From assembly GCF_900104795.1 (NCBI RefSeq), contig NZ_FNTG01000002.1:3286001-3350000 (forward strand): a stretch of DNA of 64,000 nt, read 5' to 3'. Below, piece by piece: positions 26,808-35,524 of the stretch. The notes beneath the pieces were generated by a model, which did no database searches, was not told the DNA's origin, and was given only the letters and a program-made list of their open reading frames with translations. The position numbers and the translations under genes were made by a program. Source of the DNA: Burkholderia sp. WP9. GTDB lineage: Bacteria; Pseudomonadota; Gammaproteobacteria; Burkholderiales; Burkholderiaceae. Numbering within the stretch: position 1 is the first letter of the stretch; every line of letters starts with the position of its first letter.

Positions 26808-27950
26808 GTGATCAGGTTTCTGCACACCGCGGACTGGCAGATAGGCACGCAATTCGGCCAGTTCGAGCCGGACGAGGCGGCGCACCTTGCCGAAGCGCGC
26901 TTCGAGACCGTGCGCAGGATCGCCGCCGAAGCCGCCGCGCGCAAAGTCGACGCCGTGCTCGTGGCCGGCGACGTATTCGATCTGCAAACGGTCTCGGACA
27001 CGGTGATTCGCCGTCTGTTCGGCGCGCTGCAAGGCTTCACCGGACCGTGGATCATGTTGCCGGGCAATCACGACGCCGCGCTCGTCGAGAGCGTATGGAC
27101 GCGTGCCCAGCGCCTGAACTGCATCGCGCCGAATGTGCGCGTGGTGCTCGAACCGGGCGTGGTGTTGCTGGACGACTGCCGGTGCGCGTTGCTGTGCGCG
27201 CCGCTGACGCAACGCATCACCTACGACGACACCACCGGTTTCTTCGATACCACGCAGACGCCACCCGGCTATCACCGCGTCGGGCTCGCGCACGGCAGCG
27301 TGAGCGGGATTCTGCAGGAGGGCATCGACTCGTCCAATCCGATCGCGCCGACGCGTGCCGCGAGCGCCCGTCTGGACTATCTGGCGCTCGGCGACTGGCA
27401 CGGCCATCTGCGCGTCGACGAGCGCACGTGGTATGCCGGCACACACGAGCAGGACCGCTTCCGCGCCAATGATCCGGGCTTCATGCTCGACGTCACGCTG
27501 GCTGAGCCGGGCGCGTCGCCGGTGGTCGAGCCGGTGCGGGTCGGACAATATCAATGGCATCGCTGGGACGAAACCATCGCCGTGCCGACCGATGTGGATT
27601 CGCTAAAGGCACGCCTCGCCACCCTGGGCAGTCACGACGTGCTGCGCGTTGCAGTCGGCGGCACGGCCGCGCTCGCCGATGCCGAAGCGCTTCACGTCGC
27701 GGTGGAAGAAGCGCGCGCCCGCGTGCGGGCCTTGCGCGTCGATCTGAGCGGCCTGCAAGTGCTGCCCACCGCCGACGACCTCGCCGAACTCGGCGCGCAA
27801 AGCGGCTATCTCGCCAAGGTGGTGGCGCGTCTGCGTGGCTTGCAGGAAGACCCGCAGTCCGACCCGCAAGCGGTCAAGCGCGCGGCGGAAGCATTGCTGC
27901 TTCTGGCGCGTTTCCAACGTGAACTGCCGCGCGAAGCGAGGTCCGCATGA
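26808..27950 (+). CDS. SbcD/YhaO-like metallophosphoesterase (DNA repair exonuclease subunit)
   Basis: A 380-residue calcineurin-fold phosphoesterase. The dimetal motifs are in order: FLHTADWQIG (Asp9 region), LVAGDVFD, LPGNHDAAL and ALGDWHGHLR. It corresponds to the Mre11/SbcD nuclease subunit and would act with the ATPase encoded next to process DNA ends or hairpins. It starts with GTG behind a strong GGAGG (26799-26803), and its stop overlaps the ATPase start (ATGA), so the two are translationally coupled. The pair is closer to the YhaO/YhaN type than to classical SbcCD, judging from the partner. Confidence 0.88.
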   Translation: MIRFLHTADWQIGTQFGQFEPDEAAHLAEARFETVRRIAAEAAARKVDAVLVAGDVFDLQTVSDTVIRRLFGALQGFTGPWIMLPGNHDAALVESVWTRAQRLNCIAPNVRVVLEPGVVLLDDCRCALLCAPLTQRITYDDTTGFFDTTQTPPGYHRVGLAHGSVSGILQEGIDSSNPIAPTRAASARLDYLALGDWHGHLRVDERTWYAGTHEQDRFRANDPGFMLDVTLAEPGASPVVEPVRVGQYQWHRWDETIAVPTDVDSLKARLATLGSHDVLRVAVGGTAALADAEALHVAVEEARARVRALRVDLSGLQVLPTADDLAELGAQSGYLAKVVARLRGLQEDPQSDPQAVKRAAEALLLLARFQRELPREARSA

Positions 27951-30571
27951 AGCTGCAAAGTATCGCGATCCAGGAATTCAAGCAGTTCACCGGGCGGCTC
28001 GTCATCGACGACCTGCAGCCCGGTCTCAATCTTTTCGTCGGCCCGAACGAGGCCGGTAAGAGCACGATTGCCGAAGCCGTACGCGCCGTGTTTCTGGAGC
28101 GCTACAAGGCCTCGCATCTGAAAGACCTGCTGCCGTGGGGCAAGGCGAGCGGACAGCCGTCGGTCGAAGTGAGTTTCGAGCTGGACGGCGCGGCATGCCG
28201 GCTGTCGAAGCAGTTCGTCACGCGGCAGCGCTGCGAACTCAAGATCGGCCAGAGCGTGTTCGGCGAGGATGAAGCTGAAGACAAGCTCGCGGCCTTGCTG
28301 GGTTTTTCGCGCGCCGCGCGTGGACCGCTGAAGGCAGAGAATGCGGGCGTTCCTGGTTTATTGTGGGTGCAGCAAGGCGGCACGCAGGAAGTGCGCGATT
28401 CCACCGGTCACGCCGCTCAGTATTTGCGCGATGCGCTGTCGCAACTCTCGGGCGGCAGCGAATCCGCCGGTGAGGACGCGCTGATCGCCGCCGTGCAGCG
28501 CGAGCTTCGGCAACTGCTTACCGCGCGCACGCAGAAGTCCACCGGGCCGCTCGCCGAAGCCGAACAGACCCTCGCCCGGGTGATCGAAGAGCGCGATGAA
28601 CTGGAGCAGCAGCGTCAACAGTTCGAGGAGAACATCGCGCGGCTTGCCGCGCAGCAGGAAGCCTTCGACGACACGCAGCGCAAGCGCCCCTGGGAGCTTC
28701 ACGAGCAGAAAGCCTTGCAGGCGCAGCAGCGCGCCGATGCCGCGGCTGAACTCGAACGCAACCTGCAAGGGCTCGCGCAAGCGCTCAAGGCGAGTGAGGC
28801 CGAACTGGCGCTGCCGTTGCAACAGGAGCAGAACGCACTCGAACTGGAAGCCGCCGTCGCGCGCGAGCGGCAGCAACTCGACGCGCTGCGGGCGAGCGTG
28901 GCGGCGGTGCAGGCCGAGCACGCACAAGCCGCAGCCAGCGTGGCGCAATTCGAGCAGGCTTTTGCCGATGCGAACCGCGCGCTCGAGTTGGCCAATGCGG
29001 CAGTGACGGTGGCCGATCTGCGCAGCCAGATTGAGCTCTATCGGGCCGAGAGCGAGCGGCTCGAAGCGTCGATCGCCGCTGCCGCCAAAGCTAACGACGC
29101 AATGCTGGAAGCTGCGCGCGTCGCGGCCACGCTCGAAATCGACGAGGCGAAACTGAAACGGCTCGCCGCGCTCGGCAGCGAGTTGACCGTGCTGCGCGCG
29201 CGCACCGAAGCCGCGATGACGCGCATCGAATACCGCCTGCACGGCGCGATGACCGTTGACGATAAACCGGTGAGCGGTGAAGGCGTGCTACGTCTGGACG
29301 GGGAGAAGCGGATCGGCCTCGGCTCGCTCGGCGAATTGCGGGTGGTGCCGGGCGTCTCCGATCTGCCTGCGCGATTGTCCGAACTCGCGTCGCTCGAAGC
29401 GCAACATGCGCAGTTGTTGCAGGCGCTCGGCGTGGCGTCGCTCGGCGAGGGCGAATCGCGGCATGAACAGTGGAAGGCGCTGGTCGCCCAGCAGAAAAGC
29501 CAGGCGAAGATTCTTGAGGTGCACGCGCCGCAGGGCATCGAGGCACTGCGCGCGGCGGCGGCAACGGCTGCGGCGCGCATGCAGGCGGCCAATGAGCGGC
29601 TGGCGAGTCTGCCCGACGTCTCGACCGCGGCGCCGCTCGACGAGGCTCGCCGCAACGCCGAAATCGCACGCGACGCGTTGGAGGCTGCGCGAAAAGTGTT
29701 GACGCAGGCGGCCGAAAAAAGATCGACCGGCGTGGCCAATGCGGAATCACTTGCGGCTCAGTTGCAGCGGAAGGACGCGCAATTGAGCGACGAAACTTTC
29801 CGTCGGAACCGCGAACAGTGGCAGACGAAAATCGTCGAACAGCGCGTGCAGGTCGAGGCGTTGCGTAAGCAGCGCGAAGGGCGTGAGCGCGAGCTGGAAG
29901 CCGCGCGCCTCGATGATCCGGCGGCGGAGGCGAAGCGCTATCGCGCGTCGGCGGAACTCGCGCGCAGCGAGCAGAACGAGCGGCAAGTGCGGATCGCGGG
30001 CTTGCGCAGCCAACTGGAGACCGTGGGCGCGTCGGGGCTTGGCGAGCGTCTGGCGGTGCTCAAGGCCAAAGTCGAACAGGCCACGCGGCGCCGGGACGAA
30101 CTCAGCTTGCGCGCGAGCGCGTTGAGTCTGCTCGACGAAGTGCTGGTGGACGAACGCGACGCCGCAGTCGCGCAATTGCGCGCGCCGTTGACCGAACGGC
30201 TCGGGCATTATCTGAAGCGGATTTTCCCGCAGTCGACGATCGCGCTCGGCGACGATTTGAGTCCCGCCACGCTGGATCGCTTTGGCCGTGCGGACACGCT
30301 CGATGCGCTGAGCTTCGGCACGCGCGAACAGCTCGGCATTCTGACGCGGCTTGCCTATGCGGATTTGCTGAAGGCATCAGGCCGGCCGACCTTGCTGATG
30401 CTCGACGACGCGGCCGTGCATACCGACGCCGCGCGACGCGACGCCATCAAGCGCGCGCTGATCGACGCGGCCACGCGGCATCAGATTCTGGTGTTCACTT
30501 GTCATCCCGAGCTGTGGGACGATCTCGGCGTGAGGCAGCGGGCGATTGATGATCTGAAGGTGGCGGCCTAG
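27947..30571 (+). CDS. SbcC/YhaN-like AAA ATPase with long coiled coil
   Basis: An 874-residue SMC-like ATPase. Walker A is GPNEAGKS (residues 32-39, Lys38); the Walker B region LLMLDDAAVHTD lies near 815-825 with TREQLGILTRLAY as signature region. Two long Glu/Gln/Ala-rich coiled-coil arms (about 180-410 and 480-760) flank a small non-helical insertion (about 425-465, TVDDKPVSGEGVLRLDGEKR). The Rad50 CxxC zinc hook is absent: no CxxC is seen anywhere in the protein. It should use ATP to control the nuclease subunit encoded upstream. A GGCCGCATG/CATGCGGCC inverted repeat follows 43 bp after the stop. Confidence 0.87.
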   Translation: MKLQSIAIQEFKQFTGRLVIDDLQPGLNLFVGPNEAGKSTIAEAVRAVFLERYKASHLKDLLPWGKASGQPSVEVSFELDGAACRLSKQFVTRQRCELKIGQSVFGEDEAEDKLAALLGFSRAARGPLKAENAGVPGLLWVQQGGTQEVRDSTGHAAQYLRDALSQLSGGSESAGEDALIAAVQRELRQLLTARTQKSTGPLAEAEQTLARVIEERDELEQQRQQFEENIARLAAQQEAFDDTQRKRPWELHEQKALQAQQRADAAAELERNLQGLAQALKASEAELALPLQQEQNALELEAAVARERQQLDALRASVAAVQAEHAQAAASVAQFEQAFADANRALELANAAVTVADLRSQIELYRAESERLEASIAAAAKANDAMLEAARVAATLEIDEAKLKRLAALGSELTVLRARTEAAMTRIEYRLHGAMTVDDKPVSGEGVLRLDGEKRIGLGSLGELRVVPGVSDLPARLSELASLEAQHAQLLQALGVASLGEGESRHEQWKALVAQQKSQAKILEVHAPQGIEALRAAAATAAARMQAANERLASLPDVSTAAPLDEARRNAEIARDALEAARKVLTQAAEKRSTGVANAESLAAQLQRKDAQLSDETFRRNREQWQTKIVEQRVQVEALRKQREGRERELEAARLDDPAAEAKRYRASAELARSEQNERQVRIAGLRSQLETVGASGLGERLAVLKAKVEQATRRRDELSLRASALSLLDEVLVDERDAAVAQLRAPLTERLGHYLKRIFPQSTIALGDDLSPATLDRFGRADTLDALSFGTREQLGILTRLAYADLLKASGRPTLLMLDDAAVHTDAARRDAIKRALIDAATRHQILVFTCHPELWDDLGVRQRAIDDLKVAA

Positions 30572-30613
30572 CTGCCGGGCCACGCAAGCACGGTGTCAGC
30601 GATCACCGCGCAA

Positions 30614-30639
30614 GGCCGCATGAATTGCCACATGCGGCC
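30614..30639. repeat. Inverted repeat after the nuclease-ATPase operon
   Basis: A perfect 9-bp stem (30614-30622 with 30631-30639) with an 8-nt loop lies 43 bp after the ATPase stop. There is no T-run, so termination is possible but not certain. The rest of the spacer up to 30830 contains no gene; it must carry the promoter for the hcp cassette. Confidence 0.55.
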
Positions 30640-30830
30640 GATGAAAACTCACGCAGATTTGCAGAAAGATCCGATCTCCATCGATAGACGTTTCCCCTGA
30701 AACTATCACATCGAGTCTTCGCTGCGGTCTGAGCCTTCCGCCAGGATTGGTTAACCCTGCTTGTGCCGAATGCGTGCGCATGTCCGCGTGACGACCGTCT
30801 GAACAGTCGCACGGATCACGGGGATGGCTC

Positions 30831-31307
30831 ATGGCGCAGGATACCTTCATCAAGATTGACGGCATCGACGGCGAATCGCAGGACGGGTCGCATCTGAACG
30901 AAATCGACGTAATCGGTTGGCGCTGGAAGGTTTCACAGGCCTCGACCATGATGTCGGGTTCCGGCGGCGGCGCGGGCAAGGCTACCGTTTCAGACCTGGA
31001 GTTCACTCACAAGCTCGACCGCGCGAGTCCGAATCTGACCAGGTTCTGTTTCACGGGCAAGCATATTAATCAGGTGCGGTTGACCGTGCGCAAGGCCGGG
31101 GGACTGCCATTCGAATACCTGAAGATCACGATGCACGACGTGGTCATTACCCAGGTCGAACCGATCGGCGGTGGCGACGAATGCCACGAAGAGGTTCATC
31201 TTTCCTTTTCGACAATGAAGCATGAGTACTTCGTGCAGAACGCGCTGGGGGGAAGCGGCGGTGCGGTAACCGCGACGCTTTATATCAAGAACAACACTGC
31301 AAATTGA
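30831..31307 (+). CDS. hcp: Hcp-family type VI secretion protein (orphan)
   Basis: A 158-residue Hcp: the start AQDTFIKIDGIDGESQD, then the GGGAGKATVSDLEFTHKLDR segment and the KITMHDVVITQVEPIGGGD strand pair are all diagnostic. Hcp hexamers stack into the inner tube of the type VI secretion system and carry small effectors in their lumen. No other T6SS structural gene is in the window, so this is an orphan Hcp that would be used by an apparatus encoded elsewhere. It is followed 19 bp later by a Tlde1-like toxin gene, which suggests it is the dedicated carrier for that toxin (inference). Confidence 0.93.
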   Translation: MAQDTFIKIDGIDGESQDGSHLNEIDVIGWRWKVSQASTMMSGSGGGAGKATVSDLEFTHKLDRASPNLTRFCFTGKHINQVRLTVRKAGGLPFEYLKITMHDVVITQVEPIGGGDECHEEVHLSFSTMKHEYFVQNALGGSGGAVTATLYIKNNTAN

Positions 31308-31326
31308 CGGGGCAGGGGCAGAGGAA

Positions 31327-31806
31327 ATGCCGGTCAAGTGTACTTTTGTTCTTAACAGGGAGGTCACTTCCTCGTTCATTTGCGACGGAACCGTGTCGGT
31401 AGCCGCGTTTTCTGGAAACGGTCGGGGCCGGGACAATCCTGACGATGTTGCCGTGCCGAATGTCGGCCCTTTACCCAAGGGTGTCTATTACTTGGTCGAT
31501 CGGCAATCAGGCGGATTCATCGGGCCGATGCGTGACTTATTCAATCAGTATGGCGGGTCCACCGACAGGCGGAGCTGGTTCATGTTATGGAATCCTGTCT
31601 CTGGAGACACGACTAACATTGATGGCATTAAACGCGGCAATTTCAGGTTGCACCCAATGGGGTCACTCCGATTGAGCGAAGGATGTATCACCGTCAAGGA
31701 TCCGAACGATTTTGACCGCCTACAAAAGTACATTCGTTCGCGCGGCCGCACACTGCCCGTCCCTCGAACGACAATGAAGGCCTATGGAACGGTCGAAGTG
31801 AAATGA
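31327..31806 (+). CDS. Tlde1-like (DUF2778) L,D-transpeptidase-fold T6SS effector
   Basis: A 159-residue protein with the H-x2-G-x4-S-x-G-C signature of the Tlde1 family: His109, Gly112, Ser117, Gly119 and Cys120 in LHPMGSLRLSEGCITV. The upstream strand NVGPLPKGVYYLVDRQSGG also fits DUF2778. Known Tlde1 proteins are delivered to the periplasm of rivals by type VI secretion and cut or exchange D-amino acids on peptidoglycan tetrapeptide stems, causing swelling and lysis. There is no signal peptide, as expected for an effector delivered through Hcp. It overlaps the next gene in ATGA. Base composition is visibly lower in GC than its neighbours, a sign of transfer. No second toxic domain is present. 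Confidence 0.85.
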   Translation: MPVKCTFVLNREVTSSFICDGTVSVAAFSGNGRGRDNPDDVAVPNVGPLPKGVYYLVDRQSGGFIGPMRDLFNQYGGSTDRRSWFMLWNPVSGDTTNIDGIKRGNFRLHPMGSLRLSEGCITVKDPNDFDRLQKYIRSRGRTLPVPRTTMKAYGTVEVK

Positions 31807-32414
31807 TAAGAAAATACGCGCTGACAGCATTTTGCATCGTTGCGTGTCTTTTAGGCTCCGTAGTTGGCGGATGGTATATCACGTGTCTTTTCACGTTGTT
31901 GCCTATGGAAATGCCGCTTTCTGTCGAAAGATCCATTCGGTTTTCACTGGCAATTTCCGGTAATGATGATCTGGCAAATCCTGACGATATGGAAATGCTG
32001 GCGTTGCTTCTCTACTGGGCGATTGCCACGTTACTGACCGCTGTAGTACTGATCGGGTTCAAACGATGGGGCTCCCGCTACAGCATGGCGAGGAAGAGCG
32101 CTGAAACGATTCCCAAAGTGCCTTTGCCTGTAACGCTTGCTGCGTCCCTACTCGTGCTTGTCGTTATTAGCTTTCTGGGTTGGCAACTGTCGAGTCCGCT
32201 TACGAGATACCCCCTTCATATACCCGCTCCAGTCAAGGCAGTAGTCAAATTCTACCTATCAGCCACAGGCCAAGGCGCCGGGTCAGATCTCGACGAGAAC
32301 TTGATTTTGTACGTCATGGACCTTTATTGGGCAATAGCTACCCTGTGCATCGGCGTACCGGTCGTTCTTTGCTGTCTGGCGATACGTCGGTTCATGCGCA
32401 GAAAAACCTCATAG
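31803..32414 (+). CDS. Four-helix membrane protein with duplicated halves, probable Tlde1 immunity protein
   Basis: A 203-residue inner-membrane protein with four predicted membrane helices (about 5-27, 65-86, 108-128, 171-194) and two loops of about 36-42 residues that should face the periplasm. The two halves are repeats: VERSIRFSLAISG (41-53) matches VKAVVKFYLSATG (144-156), and YWAIAT occurs at both 71-76 and 175-180. Its start overlaps the stop of the Tlde1-like toxin (ATGA), the usual arrangement for an effector-immunity pair, and the toxin acts in the periplasm where the loops lie. I do not recognise the family; the immunity role is inferred from position and topology. AT-rich codon use sets it apart from the cob genes, whose last gene ends only 9 bp away on the other strand. 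Confidence 0.72.
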   Translation: MIRKYALTAFCIVACLLGSVVGGWYITCLFTLLPMEMPLSVERSIRFSLAISGNDDLANPDDMEMLALLLYWAIATLLTAVVLIGFKRWGSRYSMARKSAETIPKVPLPVTLAASLLVLVVISFLGWQLSSPLTRYPLHIPAPVKAVVKFYLSATGQGAGSDLDENLILYVMDLYWAIATLCIGVPVVLCCLAIRRFMRRKTS

Positions 32415-32423
32415 CGCACACGT

Positions 32424-34169
32424 TCACTCATACCAGCGCGGCGTATAAACCCACTCGCCGCCTTCGTCCGCGTTGCCGAACCTGCGCGTCGTGGACGACC
32501 CCACGATTACCATCGTGCGCATATCCACATCAGACGAACGCAGTTCGCCCAGCGTGATCGTCCTCAGCGTGCTACCAGGCCGACCAATGTCCCGGCCCAG
32601 CACTACCTGCGTTTGCGCACGCCGATATTCCCGCACGATGTCCAGCGCTTTATCCAGTTGCCAGGGCCGTGCGCGCGAAATCGGGTTGTAGAACGCCATC
32701 ACCAGATCCGCTTCGGCCGCGTGCCTAAGGCGCTTTTCGATGATCGCCCAGGGCTTCAGGTTGTCGGACAGCGACAGCATGCAGAAGTCGTGGCCCAACG
32801 GCGCACCGGCTTGTGCCGCCGTTGCCATCGCCGCCGATACGCCCGGCACGATCGATAGCTCGACCGCCGCCCAGTCCGTGTTCTGCGAGGCCTCTAACAC
32901 TTCTAGCACCGCCGCGGCCATCGCGAATACGCCGGGGTCGCCCGAGGACACCATCACCACCGCGCGTCCTTCGCTCGCCAACTCGAAGGCATGTCGCGCG
33001 CGCTGCAGTTCCTCGCGGTTGTCCGTGCCATGCACGCGTTGGTCGGCGCGCAACGGGCCGGCCATTTTCACGTAAGTGTCGTAGCCGAGGATATCGGTGG
33101 CTTCATTGAGCGCCGTGCGCGCGGCGGGCACCATCAGGTCGGCGCTGCCGGGGCCGAGGCCGATCACGGTCAGGCGGCCACGCACGCGGCCGATCGTGTC
33201 CGGATCGATGGCGAGCGGTGCCAACGCAAGCGCCACGCCTGCCGTCGAATCGTTGTGCAGCGTTTCGTAGGGAATGCGCAGCGCGGCATGCAGCAGGTTG
33301 CCCGGCGGTTCGCCATCTTCGGGACGCGTCAGCGCGAAGCGCAACGGCACATTCAGGTTCGCCGCGGCCTCGGCCAGCGCCGGATCGCCCATGCACTCAG
33401 ACGAGGCTAGTAACGCCGCGAGGGACAGCGGCGCGAGACCGTGCGTATCGAGTGCCTCCTGCACGCGGGCCACAATCCCGGCACTGGCGCTGGCACTGGC
33501 ATCCGCACCCGCACCCGCGTCCGCACCCGCACCCATGACCGCCGCGACCACACTTCGCGGATGAATCACCAACTCATCCTCGCGCCCGTCCCACGCACGC
33601 GGCGTCACGCGAATCGCGAGGCGCGCCGAGTCGGAGCGGGGCAGTTGCGCGTCATCGAGCCACGGCGCGTCGCCTTCGATACGCGTGCTTTCGCCAGCCA
33701 GCAGATCCGACACGAAGCGTTTTCCTTGCCCGACGTCGGCGAGCGTATAACCATCAGGCGGATTGAGCACGCAGGTGCCAAAACGCAACTCGCCGCTCGT
33801 CGTGATGGCAGGCGGCACGGCCAACATCGCGGCCATCTCGCGCGCCATCACGTTGACGCCGGCGAGACCGCCGAGCAGTGGGACGACCGCGCTGCCGTCT
33901 TCGGCAACGGCCAGCACCGGCGGCTCGACGCCTTTGTTCGCCAACAACGGCGCGACGCAGCGAATCACGATACCCGCCGCGCACAACGCGACGATCGGCG
34001 TGCCGCGCGCATACAGTTCCCGCAAATGCGCGCCGAGTTCGCTGTAAGCCACGTCCGCCTCGACACGTCCGCGCAAGCCGTGCACCCGGCTATCCGCATA
34101 CAGCGCCTGAATGCGTCGCGCTGTCGCCAACGCGCCCGCGCCGAGAATCACGATCGCGGGCGCGTTCAT
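32424..34169 (-). CDS. cobJ: CbiG-CobJ fusion: cobalt-precorrin-5A hydrolase / precorrin-3B C17-methyltransferase
   Basis: A 581-residue bifunctional corrin-ring protein. Residues 1-325 are CbiG-like (start [34 protein letters not shown] in the middle; the [21 protein letters not shown]-terminal part). Residues 330-581 are a CobJ/CbiH SAM-dependent methyltransferase ([56 protein letters not shown]). CobJ methylates C17 and contracts the ring; the CbiG part would open the lactone and release acetaldehyde in the cobalt-first route. An Ala/Gly/Ser/Asp low-complexity stretch (about 210-231) lies between the CbiG core and its C-terminal domain. The start ATG overlaps the cobI stop (ATGA); an in-frame start at 34178 would add three residues. 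Confidence 0.9.
   Translation of the reverse strand: MNAPAIVILGAGALATARRIQALYADSRVHGLRGRVEADVAYSELGAHLRELYARGTPIVALCAAGIVIRCVAPLLANKGVEPPVLAVAEDGSAVVPLLGGLAGVNVMAREMAAMLAVPPAITTSGELRFGTCVLNPPDGYTLADVGQGKRFVSDLLAGESTRIEGDAPWLDDAQLPRSDSARLAIRVTPRAWDGREDELVIHPRSVVAAVMGAGADAGAGADASASASAGIVARVQEALDTHGLAPLSLAALLASSECMGDPALAEAAANLNVPLRFALTRPEDGEPPGNLLHAALRIPYETLHNDSTAGVALALAPLAIDPDTIGRVRGRLTVIGLGPGSADLMVPAARTALNEATDILGYDTYVKMAGPLRADQRVHGTDNREELQRARHAFELASEGRAVVMVSSGDPGVFAMAAAVLEVLEASQNTDWAAVELSIVPGVSAAMATAAQAGAPLGHDFCMLSLSDNLKPWAIIEKRLRHAAEADLVMAFYNPISRARPWQLDKALDIVREYRRAQTQVVLGRDIGRPGSTLRTITLGELRSSDVDMRTMVIVGSSTTRRFGNADEGGEWVYTPRWYE
33475..33540 (-). repeat. Low-complexity (Ala/Gly/Ser/Asp) tract inside the CbiG part
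   Basis: Short GC-rich hexanucleotide-like units (forward strand CGCACC and TGGCAC/GCTGGC variants) repeat here and encode an Ala-Gly-Asp/Ala-Ser tract. Such tracts are prone to length change by slippage and mark a flexible linker. Confidence 0.7.
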
Positions 34170-34897
34170 CCTTGCCATTTTTCCCCCGGCACCACGAGCA
34201 GCGAAAAATACGGCGACGCCATCGGATCCACGTCGGCGAGCGCAACGATGCGTTGATTGCCCATCGTCGCGCGTTCGACGTAGAGCGCGCGGTCCGCGAG
34301 GCCGAGTTCGCCCAGCACGCGCCGCACCTTGTCGAAGTTGCGGCCGAGTTTCATCACGACGGCGGCGTCGGCATCGGCCAGACGCCGGCGCAATTCGTCT
34401 TCGGGCAGCACGCCCGAGAGCACCGACAAACTCTGATTGCGGTACACGAGCGGCGAACCGAGCACCGCCGCGCCGCCGAGCATCGAGCACACGCCGGGCA
34501 CGACTTCGCTCTCGTAGCGCGCCGCGAGCCGGTCGTGCAAATACATGTACGAGCCGTAGAAGAACGGATCGCCTTCGCAGATCACGGCGACGTCACGACC
34601 CGCGTCGAGATGCGCGGCGACGATTTCGGCGGCGGTGTCGTAGAAATCGGCGATGATCGCTTCGTAGGAAAGCGGCGGTTCGAGCGCTTCCGTGGTGACG
34701 GGATAAACCAGCGGCAGATGCTGCTGCGCGTCGTGTAAATGCGCTTCGATAATGCTGAACGCGTTGCCTTTCTTCCCCTTCGCGACGAAGTACGCGACCA
34801 CCGGCGCCGCCTTCAGCAAACGCAGTGCTTTCAGCGTGATGAGTTCCGGGTCGCCGGGGCCGACGCCAAGTCCGAACAAACGTCCTTGCACGGTCAT
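34166..34897 (-). CDS. cobI: Precorrin-2 C20-methyltransferase
   Basis: A 243-residue SAM-dependent methyltransferase: the N-terminal glycine-rich loop [20 protein letters not shown] and the [20 protein letters not shown] motif identify CobI/CbiL. It methylates precorrin-2 at C20 to give precorrin-3A, the first step after the siroheme branch point. It begins directly after the cobH stop (TAAATG) and overlaps the cobJ start, so the four genes cobG-cobH-cobI-cobJ form a tightly packed operon read leftwards from the cobalamin riboswitch. Confidence 0.93.
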   Translation of the reverse strand: MTVQGRLFGLGVGPGDPELITLKALRLLKAAPVVAYFVAKGKKGNAFSIIEAHLHDAQQHLPLVYPVTTEALEPPLSYEAIIADFYDTAAEIVAAHLDAGRDVAVICEGDPFFYGSYMYLHDRLAARYESEVVPGVCSMLGGAAVLGSPLVYRNQSLSVLSGVLPEDELRRRLADADAAVVMKLGRNFDKVRRVLGELGLADRALYVERATMGNQRIVALADVDPMASPYFSLLVVPGEKWQG

Positions 34898-35524
34898 TTA
34901 TTCGACCTCCGTTGCCAGCGCGTTCACGGCGGCCGCCGCCATGGCGCTGCCGCCGCGACGGCCGTGCACGACCACATAGGGCACACCGCGGCTGTTTTCC
35001 GCGAGCATGGCTTTCGATTCGGCCGCGCCGACAAAGCCCACCGGGAAGCCGAGGATCAGGGCAGGCCGGGGCGCGCCCGCGTCGAGCATATCGAGCAGAT
35101 GAAACAGCGCGGTCGGCGCATTGCCGATCACGACGACGCTACCCGCCAGATGCGGCCGCCACAATTCGAGCGCGGCCGCGGAGCGCGTATTGCCGAGTTC
35201 GCGTGCGAGCGACGGCACGTCCGAGTGCGTGAGCGTGCAGATGACTTCGTTGTTCGCCGGCAACCGCGCGCGCGTGATGCCTTGCGCGACCATGCCGGCA
35301 TCGCACAGGATCGGCGCGCCTTGCGCGAGCGCCGCACGGCCCGCCGTGCCCGCGCCTGCGGAAAACTCCAGATCGTCGATCACATCGACCATGCCGCACG
35401 CGTGGATCACACGCACCGCGAGTTTTTCGAGGTCGGCGGGAATGCGCGACAAGTCGGCCTCCGCGCGGATCGTCGCGAAGGATTGGCGATAGATCTCCTG
35501 ACCGTCGCGAATGTAATCAAGCAT
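34898..35524 (-). CDS. cobH: Precorrin-8X methylmutase
   Basis: A 208-residue CobH/CbiC. The start [20 protein letters not shown], the catalytic-histidine segment VRVIHACGMVD and the later GAPILCDAGMVAQGI and GFPVGFVGAAESK motifs are characteristic. It moves the C11 methyl group to C12, giving hydrogenobyrinic acid or cobyrinic acid. Its start overlaps the end of cobG by 8 bp, and it abuts cobI. Confidence 0.94.
   Translation of the reverse strand: MLDYIRDGQEIYRQSFATIRAEADLSRIPADLEKLAVRVIHACGMVDVIDDLEFSAGAGTAGRAALAQGAPILCDAGMVAQGITRARLPANNEVICTLTHSDVPSLARELGNTRSAAALELWRPHLAGSVVVIGNAPTALFHLLDMLDAGAPRPALILGFPVGFVGAAESKAMLAENSRGVPYVVVHGRRGGSAMAAAAVNALATEVE

Noticed and set aside
33475..33540. 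Repeats resembling a CRISPR or VNTR array
   Set aside because: Units are very short with no spacers, and they lie in frame inside the CbiG part of the CbiG-CobJ gene.
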